The notes: generated by a model not told the origin, from the letters alone. DNA of 64,000 bases from Elusimicrobiaceae bacterium (GCA_016281355.1 JAEEIL010000025.1:62001-126000); one strand, 5' to 3'. Counted from the first letter of the stretch, positions 15,570 to 24,498 are shown. Numbers and translations: made by a program.

Positions 15570-17750
15570 ATGAAACAGCAAGGAAAACAATCTGCGACTG
15601 TAGATTTAAGAGGAGCTCTTAGAGTCATTCATAAATCAGGAAACAAATTAGCACCAATTTTTGAAGCCTTTACTAATGCTTGGGAAGCTATTGAGGAGAA
15701 ATATAAGACAAAATTAGATAAAGGACAAATAACTATTAATCTCTTTTTTTCATATATTGATTCCACAAAAATTAAATCTTTCCAATATCTAACAATTACT
15801 GATAACGGTATTGGGTTTACTGAAGAAAATTATTCTCGATTTAATGACTTGTTCAATAGCACAAAAGGAAAAGGAAACCTTGGTTCAGGTAGATTACAAT
15901 ATGTTCATAGTTTTGAAGATGTAAGATTTGAAAGTTTATATTCGAACAATGGAACAATTTTTTCTCGTGTATTTCATTATAATAAACAAAACGGAAAAAA
16001 TTTTATCGGAGAAAATTTGTTTAACGAAGTCCCTAATGGGGAAAAGACAGGAACGTGTGTTACAATGAGCAAACTCAAGAATCAAAACGACCAAGTATAT
16101 TTTGATTCTTTATCGATAAAACAATTAAAAATGTCCTTGATTATTAAATACCTTTTCAAATTTTCAGCTAATATTTTCCCTAATGTTAATATCAATTTCT
16201 TCTACAACAATGTAATAAGTGAAAAACTAAATATTTCTAAAAAGGATATACCTACTCCAAATAGCACAGTTAAATTAACAGTTTCATATCAAAAACCGAC
16301 GCTGCAGAAGACTATCAATAAAGAGAATAATGTCAAGATTCCTCCTAGAGTAATATGGACACCAACTTCCCAAACAACACAATTACAAGCAACCAATTTT
16401 ATATTACCTAGTTCTATTTCTTCTGAAAATAAAATCACGCTCTATAGCCAGAATACAGCTATTCAGGACTTATCTTTTCCAGATATTTTTAAATCAAAGG
16501 AAATTATTGGAAATTCCCACTTTTTAACAGCCATCCAAGGAAAATATTTAGATGATTTACCCTTAGCTGATGAAAGTCGTTCTAAACTTCAATTTCCTGA
16601 CAAACATTTAATAGAACAAGAAACTTTGCAAAATTCATTATTTCCTTCTAATGAGGAATATATATTTTTAGAAGATGTGAAAGATTCCGTTCGACAATCT
16701 TTAACAAAATTCTATCCTTCTTTAAAAACTGTTCTTGATGAACGTAATGCAAATGTTAACTCTATTGTAAAAACTTTTAATATATCTGATGATACATTAC
16801 GAAAGACAAATTTAGAATTAGGTGATACTTCTACCCAAAAAATCTTAGAAAAGTTCTATATTACAGAAGCTCAGAAGAAGTCTAAAAAAGATGCTGAAAT
16901 CAAGCAAATATACGATAGCGTTTGTGATTTGAACCCTTCTGATGAACAATACTTTGAAAAACTTAAAGGGAAAAGCAAAGAATTACTTAATTTAATTCCA
17001 CAGCAAAATTCAGAAGACTTAAGTTTATATATTGCTCGTCGTGAAATGGTTATTGCATTACTTGATAAAATCCTTTCCAAAGAAACTACAGTACAAAAAC
17101 AATGGGATAAAGATGAAATACGCAAACAAACAGAAGAATTATTACACAATCTATTATTTAGGAAATATCAATCCACAGTACCAACAAATAGCGATTTATG
17201 GATATTGAACGAAGATTTCATATATTTTTCAGGACATTCGGAAATTGCTTTAAAGGACATCAAAGTGGACAATGAAATATTGTTTCGTGACAATCTTGAA
17301 GATGAAGTTCAAAATTATGGCATCAAAATTCCTGACACAAGAAGACCTGATATCTGTTTATTTCCAGACGAAGGAAAATGTATTTTAATAGAATTAAAAG
17401 CTCCAGAAACTGATGCTAAAGATTATTTACTACAAATTCAAAGGTATGCACGCTTAATTGCAAATTGTTCTAAAGAAAAGTTTCAAATCAATCAATTTTA
17501 TGGATATTTAATTATTGAAAATATTAATGAATATGACACAGGAGGTTTCCAACCTGGAATTCAAGAAGGCACGTGGTTTAAACCATCCGAAACTTTATAT
17601 GGAATCAAAGATGAGAGCAAAATTGTTAAAGGGGTTTTATATCAAGAAATTATTAAATGGTCAGCATTACGGGAACGTGCTAGTAAAAGAAATAGGAAGT
17701 TCGCCGAGTTATTGAATATTCGCTATAATTATAAGAAACCTTCCAAATAA
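15570..17750 (+). CDS. GHKL (HSP90-like) ATPase with PD-(D/E)xK-like C-terminus
   Basis: The 726-residue protein begins with a GHKL ATP-binding fold: N-box EAFTNAWEAIEE (about residue 30), G1 motif TDNGIGF (about 80) and G2 region GNLGSGRLQYVH (about 105). The middle is a long helical region with KE-rich segments. Near the C-terminus, DTRRPDICLF followed by CILIELKAPE (Asp near residue 594, Glu-Leu-Lys near 607) fits a PD-(D/E)xK nuclease core. Proteins of this form occur in anti-phage sets with a helicase and a methylase. The gene starts 45 bp after the Fic gene, on the same strand, and is the last gene before the island's right end. Confidence is high for the ATPase and moderate for the nuclease. 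Confidence 0.82.
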   Translation: MKQQGKQSATVDLRGALRVIHKSGNKLAPIFEAFTNAWEAIEEKYKTKLDKGQITINLFFSYIDSTKIKSFQYLTITDNGIGFTEENYSRFNDLFNSTKGKGNLGSGRLQYVHSFEDVRFESLYSNNGTIFSRVFHYNKQNGKNFIGENLFNEVPNGEKTGTCVTMSKLKNQNDQVYFDSLSIKQLKMSLIIKYLFKFSANIFPNVNINFFYNNVISEKLNISKKDIPTPNSTVKLTVSYQKPTLQKTINKENNVKIPPRVIWTPTSQTTQLQATNFILPSSISSENKITLYSQNTAIQDLSFPDIFKSKEIIGNSHFLTAIQGKYLDDLPLADESRSKLQFPDKHLIEQETLQNSLFPSNEEYIFLEDVKDSVRQSLTKFYPSLKTVLDERNANVNSIVKTFNISDDTLRKTNLELGDTSTQKILEKFYITEAQKKSKKDAEIKQIYDSVCDLNPSDEQYFEKLKGKSKELLNLIPQQNSEDLSLYIARREMVIALLDKILSKETTVQKQWDKDEIRKQTEELLHNLLFRKYQSTVPTNSDLWILNEDFIYFSGHSEIALKDIKVDNEILFRDNLEDEVQNYGIKIPDTRRPDICLFPDEGKCILIELKAPETDAKDYLLQIQRYARLIANCSKEKFQINQFYGYLIIENINEYDTGGFQPGIQEGTWFKPSETLYGIKDESKIVKGVLYQEIIKWSALRERASKRNRKFAELLNIRYNYKKPSK

Positions 17751-17816
17751 CCGCTATTGTCAATATTTTGGCAATGGCAAAAAAAGACAAATACGGGGGA
17801 AATTTCTCGACGATAA

Positions 17817-17857
17817 CTTTCCCAGTCAAGTGGCGGAACGCCCTTGACATGGGAAAG
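17817..17857. repeat. Near-perfect palindrome at the tRNA remnant
   Basis: CTTTCCCA, GTCAAG and GGCG on the left pair with CGCC, CTTGAC and TGGGAAAG on the right, 18 pairs in all with one bulge on each side and a GAA loop. The right arm is the anticodon part of a tRNA-like sequence, and the left arm is its inverted copy. It may be a pair of integrase core sites or a scar of imprecise recombination. Confidence 0.75.
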
Positions 17858-17885
17858 GTCACAGGTTCAAATCCTGTACTGGGCA
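17841..17885 (+). pseudogene. 3' half of a tRNA (Val-GAC-like), probable attachment site
   Basis: From the anticodon loop TTGACAT onward the sequence is tRNA-like: 3' anticodon stem GGGAA, variable loop AGGTC, T arm ACAGG-TTCAAAT-CCTGT, acceptor ACTGGGC and discriminator A. The expected 5' acceptor GCCCAGT and a normal D arm are missing; only CCCAGT occurs upstream, within the palindrome, and too few bases separate it from the anticodon loop. It is therefore a remnant, not a working tRNA. Integrases of the encoded type commonly target tRNA 3' ends, so this is the likely right junction. Confidence 0.68.
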
Positions 17886-18070
17886 AATTTTTTCGGCATT
17901 TTTGCCGATAAAATTTGCACTTGTAGGAACAACAACTGCTTGTTGTTCCGTCAGGATTTGAAGGCGGAGCGATGTTTTTGTTTGAGCGGAGCGAAAGGCA
18001 AAAACCGCGAGCCAGGGCTGGAGCAAATTCCGTCAGGAATTTGATGGAAGCCAAATCCTGTACTGGGCAA
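17868..18070. repeat. 19-bp direct repeat (tRNA 3' end) around a palindrome-rich 165-bp insert
   Basis: CAAATCCTGTACTGGGCAA occurs at 17868-17886 and again at 18052-18070. Between the copies there is no gene but several hairpins: CGGCA/TGCCG near 17894-17907, GGAACAACAA/TTGTTGTTCC near 17927-17950, and AAATTCC/GGAATTT near 18025-18042. The word TTCCGTCAGGA occurs twice. This could be a tandem att pair or a small palindromic repeat element. The second copy lies 20 bp before uppS, marking the island boundary. Confidence 0.65.
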
Positions 18071-18090
18071 TTTTTATTAAACATTTTTAT

Positions 18091-18768
18091 ATGAACAAAT
18101 TAAGTCATGTTGCAATTATTATGGACGGTAACGGCCGTTGGGCTAAACTTAAAAACCTTCCGCGTAAAGAAGGGCATAAGGAGGGGGCAAACTCCGTTGA
18201 AGCAGTAGTACAAACCGCTTTAAAAGAAGGTATTAGTGTTTTAAGTTTATATGCATTTTCAACTGAAAATTGGGCGCGCCCCAAAACCGAAGTTACTTAT
18301 TTAATGCAACTGCTTGCAGATACTTTAAGTAAATTTACCGAAGATAAATATAAAGATGTAAAACTTGTTTTTAGCGGCAGGCGATTGGGCTTACCTAAAA
18401 AAATTCTAACCAAACTTGATGAAGTTATAAAAGCAACCGCAGGTAATAAAAAACTTATTTTAAATTTATGTCTAAATTACGGCGCCAGGCAAGAAATTAC
18501 CGACGCAGTAAACAAAATACTTGCACAAGGTAAAACAAAAATTACCGAAGGTGATATCGAAAAAAATTTATATCAAAATTTACCCGCACCTGATCTTATT
18601 ATAAGAACATCAGGTGAAGAAAGGCTTTCAAATTTTTTGCTTTGGCAAGCTGCGTACAGTGAGTTTTATTTTACAAAAACTTTATGGCCTGATTTTAAAG
18701 AAAAAGATTTTCTAAAAGCACTGCTTGCTTATTCTAAGAGAGAAAGGCGTTTTGGTAACCGAGGATAG
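18091..18768 (+). CDS. uppS: Undecaprenyl diphosphate synthase
   Basis: The 225-residue protein carries the cis-prenyltransferase signature IIMDGNGRWA near the start, YAFSTENW (about residue 50) and the C-terminal RTSGEERLSNFLLWQAAYSE. It condenses isopentenyl diphosphate units into the lipid carrier for peptidoglycan and other envelope polymers. The length is slightly below the usual 230-250. It is the first housekeeping gene to the right of the island; no clear ribosome site precedes the ATG, and the upstream region is the island junction, so its native promoter may have been displaced or replaced by the insertion. Confidence 0.95.
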   Translation: MNKLSHVAIIMDGNGRWAKLKNLPRKEGHKEGANSVEAVVQTALKEGISVLSLYAFSTENWARPKTEVTYLMQLLADTLSKFTEDKYKDVKLVFSGRRLGLPKKILTKLDEVIKATAGNKKLILNLCLNYGARQEITDAVNKILAQGKTKITEGDIEKNLYQNLPAPDLIIRTSGEERLSNFLLWQAAYSEFYFTKTLWPDFKEKDFLKALLAYSKRERRFGNRG

Positions 18769-18777
18769 GTTACCCAA

Positions 18778-18800
18778 AGGACCTATTCGACATTAGGTCT
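18778..18800. promoter_or_regulatory. AGGACCTA / TAGGTCT dyad upstream of an exported-protein gene
   Basis: AGGACCTA (18778-18785) and TAGGTCT (18794-18800) form an imperfect dyad 99 bp before the gene at 18899. Related dyads occur at 26831-26858, 30639-30660 and 40020-40050, each upstream of a gene for an exported protein. Confidence 0.45.
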
Positions 18801-18898
18801 AAGTTCCCTTGTAGTTTACCTTAATAACTCATAAAATATTTGTAGATGAGGCAAGCAACAACGCTAGATTTTAAGGTGCCCACAAATAAGGAGAAAAA

Positions 18899-19489
18899 AT
18901 GAAAAAGAAAAACTTAGCAGTAACATTCGCAGTAGTCGCTCTTTCCGCCATACCTTTAATGGCGCAGCAGGTTGCTTATACTACACCGAACAAAGAATCA
19001 AAACAGCAAGTTCAAACTGTAATTCAAACTGAGATTTTAGATCAACAAAATCAGAACATCATTGATGCAATTAACGCAGATATCAACAGCACAAAAAAAT
19101 ATGAAAATCTTTCCGCTGACTACAAATGGTTCTTAAAAACAATGGCAGATGAATCTTTAGCAGGCACAAGGGAAGAATTTATTGAACAAACTGTTTTTAT
19201 GAGAATTGATGATTTAGCTAAATCCATCTTAAACTTGCCTGAACATGCACAACCGTACTATATAAAGTTGATGGCAGAGTCTAAACATTATTTCACCTAC
19301 CAGAAGAAAGTTGTTACTTTGAAAGATTTATTTGAATTCTCAAAATATTCAGTAAATCCAGTTGTACTTAACAACACATCAATTGCACAATTGTTAGAAA
19401 AACAAAATACTCTCAAAAAGACAACTTCTATTTCATTCTGGTCTGAATTCTTTCAATCTTTGATTCGTACCGGTCAAACAGAAAAATAA
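18899..19489 (+). CDS. Hypothetical exported protein
   Basis: The 196-residue protein begins with a clear signal peptide (MKKKNLAVTFAVVALSAIPLMA, cleavage expected near AQQ). The mature part is mostly helical and polar, with no motif that I recognise. Ribosome site AAGGAG precedes it. A strong terminator follows at 19514. The gene stands alone between uppS and thrS, so context says little. A periplasmic or surface role is likely from the signal peptide only. Confidence 0.8.
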   Translation: MKKKNLAVTFAVVALSAIPLMAQQVAYTTPNKESKQQVQTVIQTEILDQQNQNIIDAINADINSTKKYENLSADYKWFLKTMADESLAGTREEFIEQTVFMRIDDLAKSILNLPEHAQPYYIKLMAESKHYFTYQKKVVTLKDLFEFSKYSVNPVVLNNTSIAQLLEKQNTLKKTTSISFWSEFFQSLIRTGQTEK

Positions 19490-19513
19490 ATATTGAAAGA
19501 CTAACAAAAATTT

Positions 19514-19541
19514 ACCCCCGGTCGCAAAACCGGGGGTTTTT
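19514..19541 (+). terminator. Terminator after the exported-protein gene
   Basis: ACCCCCGGT and ACCGGGGGT form a 9-bp GC-rich stem around a short loop (19514-19537), followed by TTTT. Confidence 0.88.
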
Positions 19542-19560
19542 AATTGCAGACAATTTAAAC

Positions 19561-21309
19561 CTATTTAAATAAGTTTTCTAAAGAACGCGTATTGGCTTCT
19601 TCACTCATTGTTTTAATAAGTTCATCATTGGAAACAGTTATATTCTTACCGCTTCTTAAACGAATTGTAACGGTATTTGTTTCCGCTTCCTTTGCACCGA
19701 TAATCAAAGTATAAGGTACTTTTTCAAGGTGTGCGGCACGGATCTTGGCACCCAACTTTTCCGGGCTTGCATCAAGTTCAACGCGAAGGCCGGCTGCTTT
19801 CATTTTTGCTTGCAAGGCTTTTGCGGCTTCAAGTTGTGCATCGGTTAAAGTTAAAATCTTTGCCTGTAAAGGTGCAAGCCAGAGGGGGAATAAACCGCCG
19901 TAATGTTCAATTAAAATACCCAAAAATCTTTCAATTGAACCGAGCATAGCACGGTGTACCATTAAAGGTCTTTCACGCCCTTCTTTAGCTACGTATGTTA
20001 AATCAAAACGTTCCGGTAAATTGAAATCGAACTGAATTGTGGAAAGTTGCCAAGGCCTGCCGATTGCATCAATCAATTTAATATCAATTTTAGGCCCATA
20101 AAATGCCGCTTCACCTGCGTGAGAAGTAAAAGGTATATTATTCTTCTTTAAAACGCTTTCAAGAGCATTTTGTGCTTTATGCCAATCATCCGCAGAACCG
20201 GTATAATGTTCCGGGTGTGCTTCATCCCAAGTTGAAAGTTCTACTTTATATTTTTCAAAACCAAAAGTCTTAAAAATATGTAAAGCGAAAGCAAAACAAT
20301 CTTCAATTTCCTTTTCTATTTGGTCATGTGTGCAGAAGATATGAGCATCGTCTTGTGTAAACCCTCTAACGCGAAGTAAACCATGCATTACACCTGAGCG
20401 TTCATAGCGGTAAACCGTACCTAGTTCACTAAGGCGCAAAGGCAAATCGCGGTAACTTCTGAGTTGTGCATTATAAATTGCGATATGGAAAGGGCAGTTC
20501 ATCGGTTTTAACTGATATTTTTGCCCGTCAACTTCAATGGGGCTAAACATATTTTCGCTATAGAAATTTGCGTGGCCTGATTTTTCCCACAAATGCAAAT
20601 GTGCAATATGGGGGGTATAAACCATATCATAACCGCGGGCCAAATTTTCATTTCTTATCCAATCTTCCAAAATCTTGCGGAGCATCCCGCCGCGTGGCTG
20701 CCAAAGTACTAAGCCGGGGCCGACATCTTCGGTAATAGTAAAAAGTTTTTGTTCGGTACCGAGTTTACGGTGGTCGCGTTTTGCAGCTTCTTCTTGCTGG
20801 TGTATATAGTTTTTAAGTTCTTCTTTATCATTAAAGCAAAGACCGTAAATACGTTGCATTTGAGGACGTTTTTCATCACCGCGCCAATAAGCACCGGCAA
20901 TATGGGTAAGTTTAAAACTGTTAACCTGACCACTGTGTTCTACATGTGGGCCACGGCATAAATCGGTGAAATTACCAACGGTATAAGTGGTAATTTGGCC
21001 ATCTTCAAGTTCTTCAATAAGTTCCGTTTTAAAAACTTCACCGCGGTCTTTAAAATATTTTAAAGCATCCTGTTTGGAAATTGACTTGCAAACAAAAGGG
21101 TGTTTGGCTTTGCAAATTTCCTTCATTTTATCTTCTAAAGTTTTTAAATCTTCCGGTGTAAATTTATGTGTTGTGTAAAGGTCATAATAAAAGCCGTTTT
21201 CAATTGCAGGACCAATGCCAAATTTAGTATCAGGAAAAAGTTCCTGTACTGCTGCCGCTAAAATATGCGATGCGCTATGTCTTTTCTTTTGTATATCTAC
21301 ATTTTCCAT
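19561..21309 (-). CDS. thrS: Threonyl-tRNA synthetase lacking the N-terminal TGS domain
   Basis: The protein has 582 residues against about 640 in Escherichia coli. It starts directly in the editing domain (HSASH zinc/editing motif at residues 11-15, later CRGPH), followed by the class II core with GMLRKILEDW, MNCPFH and motif 3 (LMVHRAMLGSIERFLGILIE), then the anticodon-binding domain. An in-frame TGA lies 15-17 bases upstream of the ATG, so the missing TGS domain is not a start-choice artefact. It charges tRNA-Thr and removes mischarged serine. The ribosome site GAAGG is present. No T-box is visible upstream. Confidence 0.94.
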   Translation of the reverse strand: MENVDIQKKRHSASHILAAAVQELFPDTKFGIGPAIENGFYYDLYTTHKFTPEDLKTLEDKMKEICKAKHPFVCKSISKQDALKYFKDRGEVFKTELIEELEDGQITTYTVGNFTDLCRGPHVEHSGQVNSFKLTHIAGAYWRGDEKRPQMQRIYGLCFNDKEELKNYIHQQEEAAKRDHRKLGTEQKLFTITEDVGPGLVLWQPRGGMLRKILEDWIRNENLARGYDMVYTPHIAHLHLWEKSGHANFYSENMFSPIEVDGQKYQLKPMNCPFHIAIYNAQLRSYRDLPLRLSELGTVYRYERSGVMHGLLRVRGFTQDDAHIFCTHDQIEKEIEDCFAFALHIFKTFGFEKYKVELSTWDEAHPEHYTGSADDWHKAQNALESVLKKNNIPFTSHAGEAAFYGPKIDIKLIDAIGRPWQLSTIQFDFNLPERFDLTYVAKEGRERPLMVHRAMLGSIERFLGILIEHYGGLFPLWLAPLQAKILTLTDAQLEAAKALQAKMKAAGLRVELDASPEKLGAKIRAAHLEKVPYTLIIGAKEAETNTVTIRLRSGKNITVSNDELIKTMSEEANTRSLENLFK

Positions 21310-21372
21310 ATTAATTACCTTCTTTCACACATAAATTTACCCTATTTAAGAGCAAATCTGCTCCTAAAAAGG

Positions 21373-21378
21373 TATAAT
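21373..21378 (+). promoter_or_regulatory. -10 box ahead of the sulfatase-family gene
   Basis: GGTATAAT ends at 21378, 33 bp before the ATG. A small dyad GAGCA-AATC-TGCTC (21350-21363) covers the -35 zone, where no good -35 box is seen, so a bound regulator is possible. Confidence 0.4.
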
Positions 21379-21411
21379 TATTTTAGCATTTTTTGAGAGG
21401 TTATACTAATT

Positions 21412-23175
21412 ATGAAGGACTTTTTGAAAAAATATTTATTACCTTTAAAACAAGATATCCCGCTTTTTACCGTCTTGGCTTTGCCAGGAATGATTATGTT
21501 TTTGGTGGGCTTAAACCAATTTGGCGCACTTGGGGGGCTCTCTTTAACTGTAGGGGTTATAATCAAATTTCTTTGCGAATTCTTAACTTTGGCAGCTATT
21601 TTCTATTTCTTCCACTTTTTGGGCATAAAACGCTCTTGGGCTTTAGCAATAGTAATTTTCCTTTATTACATTACTCTGTGTGCGGACTTTGCCATTTTAA
21701 TTTATTTTAAAGAACGTTTTGTTTCCAAATATTTAATGACTTTGGGTGGCGCAAATTATAAATTTATGGGGGACATTCGCCTCTTAACTATTTTTGTAAT
21801 TTTATACTCTTTGGCTTATTTTGCAATCAAAAAATTATGGGTTAAAACCAGTTTTAAACAAAGCACTAAAAAACTTGCTGTTACAGCGGTACTTTTGCTA
21901 TTAATATCTTGCTTAAGCCCTATAAAACATATTGCTACAGAACAAGCCTTTTATACAAATCTCTTGATAGATACCCCACTCATTAATTTGGCAAAAGATA
22001 TTACTTCAAACAAGCCAAAATACCAAATAGTGCAAGAATTACCGGCCGAACTTGAAGATATCGTAAAAGAATATAACTTATTTACACCTACCGATTTTAA
22101 AAACAAAAACACTTACAAAAAAATTATTTTGCTTACTACAGAAGCTCTTTCAAATAAATTCATTTCTTCTTTTAACCCGAATATTCCACCCGAAGCAAGT
22201 TCAATTTATGACGGCCTTTTATACTTTTATCCTTATGCTTCTTTAAAACCTGTTACTCTTTCCACTCTATATGGTTTAAGCGTTATATTTTCCGGCCATC
22301 CAAATGCGGAACTGTCCTTTAAGAATGAATACCCTTTATCCTTTGTCAAAATTTTGAGGGACAACGGCTTTAAAACGGTTTTCATACGCGGCGCTAACGA
22401 AGAATATATGAACGAACACATAACTTTTAAAAAAGCTGGTTTTCAGGAAATTTACGGTGCTGCAACTTTTGAAAGGGATCCGCAATATGCATCCTCAGTT
22501 GCTTGGTGGGGATTAACGGACAGAAAACTTTTTGACTTTGTCATTGATTACCTAAAGCAACATAAAAATGACGAAAAAATATTTATAGATATTTTAAATG
22601 TTGATACTCATGTTCCAACCGGACGCACCGATTATTTGGGCCAAGAATATATGGAAATTTCCGACATAAACCCAAAAATTGAAGACCTTTACAAAAAGCC
22701 CAATATGGCACGTGCTTTTGCAAGGCATAATGAAGATTTGGGTTTATTTTTAAAAAATCTACAGGAAGAGAATTTGCTTGATGAAAACACACTGTTAATT
22801 ATTACAGCGGACCATCCGTTTTTTGCAAACCTAGAAGGCGCAGGAATATACAAAGGCGCGCGCCCTGTTTTTAATGAAGTACCAATAATATTTATTTCCA
22901 AAAAACCGATTGAAGAAAAAATCTCCGGTGATTTATTTAAATCCCAGCAAGATATTGCACCAACGATTTTAGGCCTTGCCGGGCTTGATATACCGCGAGG
23001 TATGTTTGGGCGCAGCATTTTCGATAATCAAACACATACTGTATTTAACATAAAAGACGGTTATGTTAAAGTGAGCAATACTAATGGTTCAAAAATTGTA
23101 CCGTTTGGCTCTAAAGATAAACAAAATAAAGCCTTGCTTGAACTTTTAAATACGGCATTGACGGAGGAAAAATGA
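21412..23175 (+). CDS. Membrane sulfatase-family transferase (LTA synthase / phosphoethanolamine transferase type)
   Basis: The protein has 587 residues. Residues 1-180 hold about five membrane segments, and the rest is a sulfatase-fold domain on the outside. Visible active-site parts are LLTTEAL (metal-binding Glu), a Thr-rich loop PVTLSTLYGL for the nucleophile, DTHVPTGR and LLIITADHPF with the metal-binding Asp-His. Members move phosphoglycerol or phosphoethanolamine head groups from lipids onto envelope polymers or lipid A. The acceptor here cannot be told. It overlaps rimO by 4 bp (ATGA), so they share an mRNA. Start supported by GAGAGG upstream. Confidence 0.83.
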   Translation: MKDFLKKYLLPLKQDIPLFTVLALPGMIMFLVGLNQFGALGGLSLTVGVIIKFLCEFLTLAAIFYFFHFLGIKRSWALAIVIFLYYITLCADFAILIYFKERFVSKYLMTLGGANYKFMGDIRLLTIFVILYSLAYFAIKKLWVKTSFKQSTKKLAVTAVLLLLISCLSPIKHIATEQAFYTNLLIDTPLINLAKDITSNKPKYQIVQELPAELEDIVKEYNLFTPTDFKNKNTYKKIILLTTEALSNKFISSFNPNIPPEASSIYDGLLYFYPYASLKPVTLSTLYGLSVIFSGHPNAELSFKNEYPLSFVKILRDNGFKTVFIRGANEEYMNEHITFKKAGFQEIYGAATFERDPQYASSVAWWGLTDRKLFDFVIDYLKQHKNDEKIFIDILNVDTHVPTGRTDYLGQEYMEISDINPKIEDLYKKPNMARAFARHNEDLGLFLKNLQEENLLDENTLLIITADHPFFANLEGAGIYKGARPVFNEVPIIFISKKPIEEKISGDLFKSQQDIAPTILGLAGLDIPRGMFGRSIFDNQTHTVFNIKDGYVKVSNTNGSKIVPFGSKDKQNKALLELLNTALTEEK

Positions 23176-24455
23176 ACTTTTTTTTAATTAGTCTCGGTTG
23201 TCCAAAAAATTTAACAGACTCTGAAGATTTTTGTGCACGTCTCCTTGCCCATGGGCATAATTTGGTTTTTGATGTTAAAGATGCCGATGCCGTTTTAATA
23301 AACACATGCGGATTTTTGGCAAGTTCCGTCAAAGAAGCGGAAGAAAACATTAAATATGCCTTAAAACTTAAAAATGCCGGCAAAATTAAAAAAGTTTTTG
23401 TTACCGGATGTATGGTGGAACGCCTCGGCAAAAGTGTTTTAAAAAAATTTCCTAAAATTGATTTGGCTTTTTCTATAAAAGCACAAGATAATATCGAAAA
23501 TATTTTAGGAAAAAGAGGTACGCTTTTACCATCAATTTCCAAAACTCTACATGCACCGGAATTTAAAATGGGTTTGACTTTACCGCATACTGCATATTTA
23601 AAAATTGCCGACGGTTGTAATAACCGTTGTTCTTATTGCACAATTCCGTTTATCCGCGGTATTTACCGCAGCAAACCCATGGAAGAAGTGCTTGAAGAAG
23701 CCAAAATCATGGCGAAATCAGGCGTAAAAGAAATAAGTTTAATTGCACAAGATACAACTTCCTATGGGCAAGATTTGTATGGAAAACCACAGCTTGAAAA
23801 ATTGCTTAAAAAATTAGTCAAGATAAAAGGCCTTGAACGTTTTAGAATAATGTATGCTTACCCGCACCGCGTAACAAAAGAACTTGCAAGAATTATAGCA
23901 GGGGAAGAAAAAATTTACCCATACCTTGATTTACCTCTCCAACATATTTCCGCACCGATTTTAAAGGCCATGAACCGCCACTGCGGGCCTGAGCAAATAA
24001 AAGAAGTGTTGGCTATGCTCCGAAGTACTGTTAAAAATATTGCCATCCGTACAAATTTTATTGTCGGCTTTCCTGGGGAAACAGAGGAACAATTTGAAGA
24101 ACTTAAAACTTTTGTGCGAGATTTTAAATTTGACAATGTTGCAGTATTTGAATATTTTAGGGAGAGGGGGGCAAGTTCTTATAATTTTAAAAAACAAATT
24201 ACTGCTGCGGTTAAACGCCGCCGCGCCCTTGAACTCGAGGCCGTACAAAGCCGCGTTATTGATGAAATAAACAAAAAATTAATCGGCAAAAATATTGAAA
24301 TTATTGCAGATACTCCCACCCTTGGCCGCACCTATAAAGATGCCCCTGATATCGACGGTACTGTAACATTTGACAAACCTGTGCAACCCGGCGAAATATT
24401 TAAGGCAAAAATAATTTCTGCTACGGGTTATCAACGAACTGCAAAAGTTAAATAA
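23172..24455 (+). CDS. rimO: Ribosomal protein S12 methylthiotransferase
   Basis: The protein has 427 residues. The N-terminal UPF0004 domain has its three cysteines in SLGCPKN, NTCGF and VTGCMVER. The radical-SAM cluster CNNRCSYC sits near residue 150 and is followed by IPFIRG, typical of RimO over MiaB. A TRAM domain closes the protein. It adds a methylthio group to the conserved Asp of ribosomal protein S12 using SAM and two iron-sulfur clusters. The start overlaps the preceding gene and is preceded by GGAGG. Confidence 0.93.
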   Translation: MNFFLISLGCPKNLTDSEDFCARLLAHGHNLVFDVKDADAVLINTCGFLASSVKEAEENIKYALKLKNAGKIKKVFVTGCMVERLGKSVLKKFPKIDLAFSIKAQDNIENILGKRGTLLPSISKTLHAPEFKMGLTLPHTAYLKIADGCNNRCSYCTIPFIRGIYRSKPMEEVLEEAKIMAKSGVKEISLIAQDTTSYGQDLYGKPQLEKLLKKLVKIKGLERFRIMYAYPHRVTKELARIIAGEEKIYPYLDLPLQHISAPILKAMNRHCGPEQIKEVLAMLRSTVKNIAIRTNFIVGFPGETEEQFEELKTFVRDFKFDNVAVFEYFRERGASSYNFKKQITAAVKRRRALELEAVQSRVIDEINKKLIGKNIEIIADTPTLGRTYKDAPDIDGTVTFDKPVQPGEIFKAKIISATGYQRTAKVK

Positions 24456-24469
24456 TTTCTATATAGGCC

Positions 24470-24498
24470 TTGACAATGCTAAATATTTGCCCTAAACT
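24470..24498 (+). promoter_or_regulatory. Promoter of the exported-protein gene at 24526
   Basis: TTGACA (24470-24475) and TAAACT (24493-24498) are 17 bp apart. The word TATAGGCC directly precedes the -35 box, and GCCCTA lies just before the -10, recalling the TAGGCC words of other exported-protein genes here. Confidence 0.6.

Noticed and set aside
17821-17885. A complete, working tRNA-Val gene
   Set aside because: The 5' acceptor strand has a mismatch, the D arm is too short, and the upstream part is explained better as an inverted copy of the anticodon region.
17680-18084. A 134-codon minus-strand frame at the island end
   Set aside because: Its translation contains the STGFEPVTFPMSRA-type phrase that is a common artefact of reading tRNA sequence backwards, and it overlaps the tRNA remnant and palindromes.
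19490-21400. A T-box leader for thrS
   Set aside because: The region upstream of the thrS start (21310-21411) is short and lacks T-box words such as AGGGTGGNACCGCG.
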